Assembly (NCBI GenBank): GCA_964592905.1
Contig: CAZQGJ010000037.1
Coordinates: 1 to 6,836, forward strand
Reading direction: 5' to 3'
Source of the DNA: CAZQGJ01 sp964592905
GTDB lineage: Bacteria; Patescibacteriota; UBA1384; CAYGGE01
DNA: 6,836 nucleotides
Position 1 is the stretch's first letter, and the number at the start of each line of letters is the position of its first letter. The notes under the pieces were generated by a model, which did not search any database, was not told where the DNA came from, and saw nothing but the letters and a program-made list of their open reading frames with translations. The translations under genes were made by a program, and so were the position numbers. Below, one piece after another: positions 1 through 5,642 of the stretch.

Positions 1-2540
1 CGACCAAAGGGATCCTTGGCTACCGCCGCGACTTTGTGTGTGCCAGCCGAGAGATTAGCTGCCTCGTAGCTGTAACGGTAAGGGGCGGCTACGGTCGAGC
101 CAACCAGGGTGTCATCGATATAGAAGTCAACGCTCGCCACGCCGTACTGACCGCCGGCGCCAGCCTCGATCTCGAAAGTGCCGGTGACGTTGGTGCCGTT
201 AGGCCGGCTGATGAATATCGATGGTCGATTCTCAGCTGTAAAGGCGGTGCATTTTTCGGTCGGCGGCTGATTATCTAAGCCATTGGCCTTGGCATAGTCT
301 CGGACTGGATTCTCCCAGCGACTATCGGTCGGTTTTTCTGAGTGGACCGAGACAAAGAACTTCTCTTCGACTTCGCTCGCCGGTGCCTCGGCGTCGGCCA
401 CCAGATTAGTACCTTTACATAATTTGACTTTGAGATAGACATCATCTTCTTTGGTTGGCACCTGCCAAGGGGCGAACCAGTCGGTCAGGCGACCATCTTC
501 GGGTGGAGTGGCATCGGTCGGTAGCTTGCCCGAGAGCTTGGCCACAGTGACTTGGGTCAATTGACTGGGTCGGCTAAAGGTTTCGTTGCCTAGGCTCGGC
601 AGAACGGCTGACATATAGCCGCGGAAGATTGGCACAGCAGCGTTAGCGGCTAAGACGCCTTTGCCTAACGGCGAGTGATCGTTATTACCAGTCCAGATGG
701 CGACGACGAGCGAGGGCGTATAGCCGACGGTCCAGGCATCGCGAACATCGGCCTGGCCGTTATTAAAGCCGTTGGTGGTGCCGGTTTTAGAGGCGACCTG
801 ACGGCCACCAAAGCTCAACAGGTTGCCAAAGACCGGTGCTTTAGCTCCTTGGTCGGCCAAGATATCGCTGATCTGCCAGGCGATGGCTGGATCGATGACC
901 GGTTTAAGATTCTCTTTGGGCTGATTTTCCTCGAGGATCTTGCCGTTCTTTTCGGTAATTTTGAGTATCGGTAGGGGATCATGGCGAACGCCAGCGTTAG
1001 CCAAGGTGCCATAGGCGGTGGCCAATTCGATCGGTTTGACCTCGGCCGAACCGAGAACTAACGATAGGCCGTATTGATCCGGTCGATCGAGCGTATTAAT
1101 CCCTAAGTCGGCTGCGGTAGCCAGGGCCGATTTAATACCGGCTAGCGCCAAAGCCTTGACGGCGGGAATATTTAACGACTGGGCCAAGGCGTTACGCATG
1201 GTAATCGGGCCGCGAAACTTACCGTCAAAGTTATTAGGCTGATAATCGCCAAAATCGGTTGGCACATCCCAAAAGAGCGAGGCGGGGGAGTACTTATCTT
1301 TCAGTAGAGCGGCATATACTAACGGTTTAAAGGCCGAGCCTGGTTGACGCTTGGCGGTGATGACGTTGAACTGACCGCCGATCTCGGAGTCAAAGTAATC
1401 GGCGCTCCCGACCATGGCCAAGACCTCGCCATTTTTTGGATTGAGGGCGACTAAGGCCGCATTTTGAATGCCGTACTTACTGCGGTTAGTGGCGGCCCCG
1501 CTGGCCACTGCCGTTTCGGCGGCCTTTTGTTGGTCGATATCCAGGGTAGTGATAATAGAAAGACCCTTGTCAAAGACGGTCTCGCCATACTTTTCGGCGA
1601 CTAAATCGCGGACATACATCACGAAGTGAGGCGCCAAGATCGTGTCTTTGCGAGGCACTGTTTTGAGAGCGACTTGACTGGCGGCCTCGGCCTCGGCCTC
1701 GCTGATATAGTCGAGCTCGGCCATCCGTTTAAGCACCAGATTGCGTCTGGCGATCAGGTCGTCGACGTGACTGCCGTAGGGCGAGAAATAGTTGGGTGCC
1801 TTGGGTAGGGCGGCCAAGGTGGCTGCCTCGGCTAAACCGAGATCTTTGGCCTTTTTGCCAAAGAAGGTTTGGCTGGCGGCCTCGACACCATAGGTATTAC
1901 CGCCAAACGGGATCTCGTTGAGATAGAGCTGGAGGATTTTGTCTTTATCGAACATCGTTTCGAGCTCGATCGAGATAATCAGCTCGCGAATCTTGCGATC
2001 GAGTCGCTTTTGGCCATCGCGGAGGACGGCATTTTTGACTAGCTGTTGAGTAATGGTCGAGCCGCCTTGGGCTGGTCGACGCAAGACGATGTCGTAATAA
2101 ATCGCCCGAAGGTAGCCCCGTATATCAAAGCCGCTGTGACGATAAAAGTTCTTGTCTTCGATAGCGATGACGGCAGATTTGATATTTTCCGGGATCTCTT
2201 CAAAAGGAATCGAGATCCGTCGCTGTTGACCAGAGATGGCGTATAGTAGATGCTCGCCAGTGCGGTCAAAGATCTTAGTCGTCTCTTCGCTATTGAGATC
2301 GCGTCGAATACCCTGAGGGGTCGGCAGGTCTTTGGCATACCAAGCAAATAAAAAGATGACGGCGCCAACTCCAGCGAGGCCGAGTCGCCAGCTCCAGGTC
2401 CAGAGCTCTTGACGGCTTGGTCGCCAACGACGCTTTTTGTCAGTCGAGTGTGACTGACGCCGAGAGGCTCCGTGGTTAACGCGGAGTGGATTGTGCCACA
2501 GTCGATTAAGTTTAAGTAGTTTGAACTTTTTGGGGGGCAC
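1..2540 (-). CDS. Class A penicillin-binding protein (PBP1A family), bifunctional transglycosylase/transpeptidase with C-terminal Ig-like domain; 3' end beyond window
   Basis: This enzyme polymerises lipid II into glycan strands and cross-links the peptides on the outer face of the membrane. I translated the whole frame: 846 complete codons with no internal stop, still open at the left edge. Order of parts: basic cytoplasmic N-terminus (residues 1-52); one membrane anchor (about 53-67); glycosyltransferase 51 domain with EDKNFYRHSGFD (catalytic Glu128), QGGSTITQQL (158-167), RKIRE (182-186) and YLNEIPFGG (206-214); transpeptidase domain with SAFK (nucleophile Ser402), SLN (455-457) and KTG (585-587); then a linker and an Ig-like domain from about residue 773. 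All catalytic motifs are intact. The start is GTG: an in-frame TAG lies three codons upstream and the first in-frame ATG is codon 196, inside the glycosyltransferase domain. Cysteines occur only at 708 and 764. It is divergent from tyrS. The family call is very secure; the true C-terminus is unseen. Confidence 0.96.
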   Translation of the reverse strand, partial: MPPKKFKLLKLNRLWHNPLRVNHGASRRQSHSTDKKRRWRPSRQELWTWSWRLGLAGVGAVIFLFAWYAKDLPTPQGIRRDLNSEETTKIFDRTGEHLLYAISGQQRRISIPFEEIPENIKSAVIAIEDKNFYRHSGFDIRGYLRAIYYDIVLRRPAQGGSTITQQLVKNAVLRDGQKRLDRKIRELIISIELETMFDKDKILQLYLNEIPFGGNTYGVEAASQTFFGKKAKDLGLAEAATLAALPKAPNYFSPYGSHVDDLIARRNLVLKRMAELDYISEAEAEAASQVALKTVPRKDTILAPHFVMYVRDLVAEKYGETVFDKGLSIITTLDIDQQKAAETAVASGAATNRSKYGIQNAALVALNPKNGEVLAMVGSADYFDSEIGGQFNVITAKRQPGSAFKPLVYAALLKDKYSPASLFWDVPTDFGDYQPNNFDGKFRGPITMRNALAQSLNIPAVKALALAGIKSALATAADLGINTLDRPDQYGLSLVLGSAEVKPIELATAYGTLANAGVRHDPLPILKITEKNGKILEENQPKENLKPVIDPAIAWQISDILADQGAKAPVFGNLLSFGGRQVASKTGTTNGFNNGQADVRDAWTVGYTPSLVVAIWTGNNDHSPLGKGVLAANAAVPIFRGYMSAVLPSLGNETFSRPSQLTQVTVAKLSGKLPTDATPPEDGRLTDWFAPWQVPTKEDDVYLKVKLCKGTNLVADAEAPASEVEEKFFVSVHSEKPTDSRWENPVRDYAKANGLDNQPPTEKCTAFTAENRPSIFISRPNGTNVTGTFEIEAGAGGQYGVASVDFYIDDTLVGSTVAAPYRYSYEAANLSAGTHKVAAVAKDPFG
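1683..1700. repeat. Three tandem GGCCTC hexamers inside the PBP gene
   Basis: GGCCTC occurs three times head to tail. On the coding strand it encodes alternating Glu-Ala in a helical stretch between the glycosyltransferase and transpeptidase domains. Being a multiple of three, slippage would change length without breaking the frame. It is short and may simply reflect codon preference. Confidence 0.5.
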
Positions 2541-2544
2541 TCTT

Positions 2545-2551
2545 ACCTACC
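2545..2551 (-). promoter_or_regulatory. Ribosome binding site of the PBP gene
   Basis: On the minus strand GGTAGGT ends four bases before the GTG at 2540. It matches five of the seven bases of AGGAGGT. The spacing is slightly short, but the site supports GTG as the start, and no in-frame ATG is available nearby. Confidence 0.5.
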
Positions 2552-2565
2552 AATTCTGATAGCTT

Positions 2566-2571
2566 TATTAT
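2566..2571 (+). promoter_or_regulatory. Predicted -10 box for the tyrS-argS operon
   Basis: TATTAT lies 26 bp upstream of the tyrS ATG and overlaps the opposing TATAAT by five bases. With a 17 bp spacer the -35 would be TTACCT at 2543-2548, a weak match that also covers the PBP ribosome binding site. Transcription would start near 2578, leaving a leader of about 20 nt. TATAGT at 2571-2576 is an alternative. The leader is far too short for a T-box riboswitch, so tRNA-sensing leader control as in Firmicute synthetase genes is excluded. Confidence 0.4.
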
Positions 2572-2572
2572 A
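2567..2572 (-). promoter_or_regulatory. Predicted -10 box for the PBP gene
   Basis: Read on the minus strand this is a perfect TATAAT. Transcription would start near 2560, giving a leader of about 20 nt before the GTG at 2540. At 17 bp spacing the -35 position (2590-2595) reads TTCTCT, which matches TTGACA at only three positions, so recognition would rest mainly on the -10. Inferred from consensus and position only. Confidence 0.55.
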
Positions 2573-2597
2573 TAGTAAAGCCTGATAAAAGAGAATT

Positions 2598-3827
2598 ATG
2601 CCAGTTGAACTTACTCCCCCAGCCCTAACTGCCGCGGTTGATGAACTGTTTTCACAGAACTTTGCCGAAGCCATCGATGCCGTTCATTTGCGTGAGCGAT
2701 TACTTAGCGGTCAGAAGCTTAGAGTCAAGCTTGGTGTCGATACCAATAAGCCTGATTTGCACTTAGGGCATGCCGTAGTCTTAACTAAACTCCGCCGGTT
2801 GCAAGAGCTCGGCCATCAGGCCGTCATAATCTTGGGTGACTATACAGCGACTTTGGGCGACCCGAGCGATAAGCAACAGGCCCGGACTCTGATCGACCCT
2901 CAAGAAACCAAGGCCAACGCCTTGCAGGTCCAAGAGCAGATTCTCAAGTTACTCGACCCTAGTTTGACCGAATTTCATTACAATAGTCAGTGGCTGGCCG
3001 CCCTTGATCTGCGAGCCATCACCGAGATCGTCTCTAAAGTTTCGGTTAATCACCTACTCGGTCATCAGACCTTTGCCGATCGACTCGCCAGTCAACAGCC
3101 GTTAATGGTCCACGAGCTGATATATCCGATTCTACAGGGTTACGATTCGATCCAGATAAGGGCCGATCTAGAGCTCGGCGGCATCGATCAAAAGTTTAAC
3201 TGTCTGATGGGACGACTGATGCAACGCGCTTACGATCAGCCGACCCAGGATATCTTACTGGTGCCTTATTTGGCCGGTATCGATGGTCAGGCCAAGATGA
3301 GTAAATCACTTGGTAACACTATCAACCTCACCGATTCGGCCGAGGAGATGTTCGGTAAAACTATGTCGATTCCAGATGGTCAGATTATTGCTTATTTTGA
3401 GTTAGCCACCTTGGTGCCCGAGTCAGTTATCGAGGGCTGGCGACAAGAGCTGGCCTCGGCAGACTTTAATCCTAAAGAGGCCAAGCTGGCTTTGGCTCAA
3501 GCGATTACTAGTCTCTATCACGGATTGGAGTCGGCCAAGCAGGCCGAGACGGCCTTTGTTAACCGGTTCCAAAAAAAGCAGCTACCTGCTGATTTGCCAA
3601 AGTTAGCGATTGCCGGACATTATCCAACGGTGATCTTAGCGCTGATGGCGAGTGAGCAGCTCGAGTCCAACACCGCTGCCCGTCGCTTGATCGAACAGGG
3701 CGGTGTCAGACTCGACGAGCAAACCCTTGATCAACCGTTGTCTCCGATCGAGCTCAAAGCTGGGCAGATTCTTGAACTAGGTAAGCGGCGAGCCTACAAA
3801 ATCGCCACTCAGGCGAAGCACCGATGA
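2598..3827 (+). CDS. tyrS: Tyrosyl-tRNA synthetase (TyrRS, TyrZ-like subgroup)
   Basis: This cytoplasmic class I synthetase activates tyrosine with ATP and loads it onto tRNA-Tyr. The 409-residue product is of normal family length. It shows the HIGH-type signature HLGH at 55-58 inside KPDLHLGHAVVLTKLRRLQ, then GDYTATLGDPS (80-90). The tyrosine-pocket pattern Y..Q..D falls at Tyr176, Gln180 and Asp183 within YPILQGYDS, followed by LELGGIDQKFN. KMSKS is at 233-237. A C-terminal S4-type RNA-binding domain (about 343-400) contains AARRLIEQGGVRLDE. The ELGGIDQKFN block and spacing resemble the TyrZ-like subgroup more than E. coli TyrS. The ATG is preceded by a weak purine-rich AAGAGA at 2589-2594. 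The TGA stop overlaps the argS start, giving a two-gene operon. No catalytic motif is missing. The family call is very secure. Confidence 0.97.
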   Translation: MPVELTPPALTAAVDELFSQNFAEAIDAVHLRERLLSGQKLRVKLGVDTNKPDLHLGHAVVLTKLRRLQELGHQAVIILGDYTATLGDPSDKQQARTLIDPQETKANALQVQEQILKLLDPSLTEFHYNSQWLAALDLRAITEIVSKVSVNHLLGHQTFADRLASQQPLMVHELIYPILQGYDSIQIRADLELGGIDQKFNCLMGRLMQRAYDQPTQDILLVPYLAGIDGQAKMSKSLGNTINLTDSAEEMFGKTMSIPDGQIIAYFELATLVPESVIEGWRQELASADFNPKEAKLALAQAITSLYHGLESAKQAETAFVNRFQKKQLPADLPKLAIAGHYPTVILALMASEQLESNTAARRLIEQGGVRLDEQTLDQPLSPIELKAGQILELGKRRAYKIATQAKHR

Positions 3828-5626
3828 TCAAGAGCTGGCTAACTGAATTTAATCTGGTTTGGCAAAGCTTCCTTCAGACCGAATTAGGCCTGACGCCAAT
3901 TGAGCTTAACGATGAGCCCGAACTATCTTGGCAGTGGGGAGCGCGTGGTCGCGGTGACCTGGTCAACTCTGCCGCCTTAAAACTTGGTCAACGAACCGAT
4001 GAGCCGCCTTACGAGCTAGCCGAGCGTCTAGCCTCGGGCTTCCAGCAGTGTCTTCCACTCGGGTTGGCAGTCAAGATCGAGGTCGCCAGACCTGGTTTTT
4101 TGAACCTTTATTTTAGTCAGTCATGTTGGCCAGAGCTAACCAAGGCTAGCCAAGGTGCGCCAGAGATCAATAATGCTGGCAGAACTGATCAGCAGTCGAG
4201 GCATTGGCTGATCGAGTTTGGACAGCCCAATACTCACAAAGTCCCGCATATCGGCCATCTCTTTAGTTACGTCTTTGGACAGGCCTTAGCTAACCTCTTC
4301 GAAGCCACCGGCGATCGAGTCACCCGCCTTAACTATCAAGGCGACATCGGGCCGCATGTGGCGAAATGTCTCTATGCCATCAGCCAACAGCCGTTTTCAG
4401 CCGATCAGCTGTCTGGTGAGGAGTTGGCGTTGGCTCGAGTTAACTACCTACAAAGCTGTTATCAGGCTGGCGCCCTGGCCTATGCCGACGACCCCACGGC
4501 TAAGATCGCTATCGACCAGATTAATCAAGCGCTTTACCGCGGCGATCAAGAGTGGTGTGGGCTTTGGTTGAGGACTCGACAGTGGAGTCTCGACTATTAT
4601 CAACTTTTCGAGGCCGAAATCGGTATTAAATACACCAAGAGCTATCTCGAAAGCCAACTTTTTGCCGAGGGCCAGGCGATTGCTCAAAAGGCAACCGAGG
4701 CTCAGAATGGTCAAACGGCTATTTTAGTCCGTGATCAAGGGGCGATCATCTTTAAGCCGGATCCAGAAAAACCGACCGAAGCTAAACTCCACACCCGCGT
4801 CTTCATTAGCTCGGCCGACACTCCGACTTACGAGGCCAAAGAGCTCGGACTATTCCAGGCTAAGCTCCGAGATTTCGAGTTCGATTACTCATTGACCACT
4901 ACCGCTAACGAACAGAACGGCTATTTTCAGGTGGTTAACTATGTGGCCAGTCGTATTTGGCCAACGCGTTTGGCCGGCAAGATCGAGCACTTAGGCTACG
5001 GGCTAATGAACTTAACCACTGGCAAGATGTCCAGCCGAACCGGTCAGATGGTGACAGCTTTTGACTTAGTTGCCCAGACTAAACAGGCCGTTTCGCAGTA
5101 TCTGGCGGCCAATCGTGATTATTCACTTGAACAGATCGAAGAGATCTGTCAGGCGGTGGCTTGGGGCGCCATTAAGTACTCGTTCCTCAAACAAACGGCG
5201 ACCAAAAATATGAGCTTTGACTTAGCTAGCAGTATTAGCTTCGAGGGTGATTCCGGCCCGTATCTTCAATATACCTATGCCCGTACCCAGACCTTGCTAG
5301 CCAAAGCCAAGAGTCAGAGCTCTGAACAGGGGACAGATTCCGTTTCTGAGCTCGTTTACACCGAGACCGAGCAACAGCTAATCTTGACCTTGCTAGCTTG
5401 GCCCGATGTTTTGACCGAGGCTAAGGCGATGCGCTCTTTGCATCAAGTGGCTACTTGGCTCTATCGTTTGGCCAGTCAGTTTTCGAAATTTTACGAGGCC
5501 ACTCCAGTTAATCACGAAGCCAACCCTGTTTTGCGACAGCGCCGCTTAAAGTTAGTCCAATCCGTGGCCACCGGACTCCGCGAAGGCCTCGCCCTGATGG
5601 GTATTGAGTGCCTCGATCAGATTTAA
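3824..5626 (+). CDS. argS: Arginyl-tRNA synthetase (ArgRS), CPR-like variant
   Basis: This cytoplasmic class I synthetase charges tRNA-Arg and needs the tRNA for arginine activation. The product is 600 residues, within the family range. Order of parts: ArgRS N-terminal tRNA-recognition domain (about 1-100, with GDLVNSAALKLG and ARPGFLNLYF); Rossmann catalytic core with HIGH at 142-145 after Lys139; NYQGDIGPHVAK (170-181); LHTRVFISS (322-330); TPTYEAKELGL (333-343); a KMSKS-equivalent KMSSR at 401-405; and a C-terminal DALR anticodon-binding domain (about 478-600) opening with GDSGPYLQYTYART. The second Lys of KMSKS is absent, as is common in ArgRS, where a Lys just before HIGH is thought to compensate. 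The start codon ATG lies within the tyrS stop (ATGA), with a weak AGGCGA eight bases upstream, implying translational coupling. Family call secure; lineage subtype is inference. Confidence 0.97.
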   Translation: MIKSWLTEFNLVWQSFLQTELGLTPIELNDEPELSWQWGARGRGDLVNSAALKLGQRTDEPPYELAERLASGFQQCLPLGLAVKIEVARPGFLNLYFSQSCWPELTKASQGAPEINNAGRTDQQSRHWLIEFGQPNTHKVPHIGHLFSYVFGQALANLFEATGDRVTRLNYQGDIGPHVAKCLYAISQQPFSADQLSGEELALARVNYLQSCYQAGALAYADDPTAKIAIDQINQALYRGDQEWCGLWLRTRQWSLDYYQLFEAEIGIKYTKSYLESQLFAEGQAIAQKATEAQNGQTAILVRDQGAIIFKPDPEKPTEAKLHTRVFISSADTPTYEAKELGLFQAKLRDFEFDYSLTTTANEQNGYFQVVNYVASRIWPTRLAGKIEHLGYGLMNLTTGKMSSRTGQMVTAFDLVAQTKQAVSQYLAANRDYSLEQIEEICQAVAWGAIKYSFLKQTATKNMSFDLASSISFEGDSGPYLQYTYARTQTLLAKAKSQSSEQGTDSVSELVYTETEQQLILTLLAWPDVLTEAKAMRSLHQVATWLYRLASQFSKFYEATPVNHEANPVLRQRRLKLVQSVATGLREGLALMGIECLDQI

Positions 5627-5632
5627 ACTATT

Positions 5633-5642
5633 GAATTAATTC
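5633..5642. repeat. AT-rich 10 bp palindrome at the convergent gene ends
   Basis: GAATTAATTC is a perfect palindrome covering part of the gap between argS and the opposing gene, including the TAA stop of the latter. It has no loop, so it is unlikely to form a terminator hairpin by itself. It could be chance in AT-rich sequence. Confidence 0.3.

Larger units (their letters stand above)
2563..2580. repeat. Near-perfect 18 bp inverted repeat in the divergent promoter region
   Basis: CTTTATTATATAGTAAAG equals its own reverse complement at 16 of 18 positions; the mismatched pair is positions 6 and 13. It lies near the middle of the 57 bp gap between the divergent PBP and tyrS starts and contains -10-like hexamers on both strands. 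It could also be an operator for a dimeric regulator, but the overlap with the -10 boxes makes shared promoter symmetry the simpler reading. Confidence 0.6.

Noticed and set aside
36..278. Small plus-strand open frame of 80 codons
   Set aside because: It lies antisense to the Ig-like tail of the PBP, which is a continuous recognisable protein on the other strand; the plus frame has no family features.
675..1012. Overlapping small open frames on both strands
   Set aside because: Both are out-of-frame shadows of the transpeptidase domain, whose correct minus frame reads through KTG and neighbouring motifs.
1626..2368. Several 60-109 codon frames on both strands
   Set aside because: They overlap the glycosyltransferase domain in other frames; the correct frame carries EDKNFYRHSGFD and QGGSTITQQL.
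2541..2597. T-box or other riboswitch upstream of the synthetase genes
   Set aside because: The gap is only 57 bp and must also hold promoters; there is no room for a T-box and none of its conserved elements is visible.
2598..3827. UGA recoding as in Gracilibacteria
   Set aside because: TGA serves as the tyrS stop at the right length for the family and does not occur in frame inside any of the four genes.
4356..4714. Two small frames inside argS
   Set aside because: argS is uninterrupted and conserved across this stretch; these frames have no coherent protein character.
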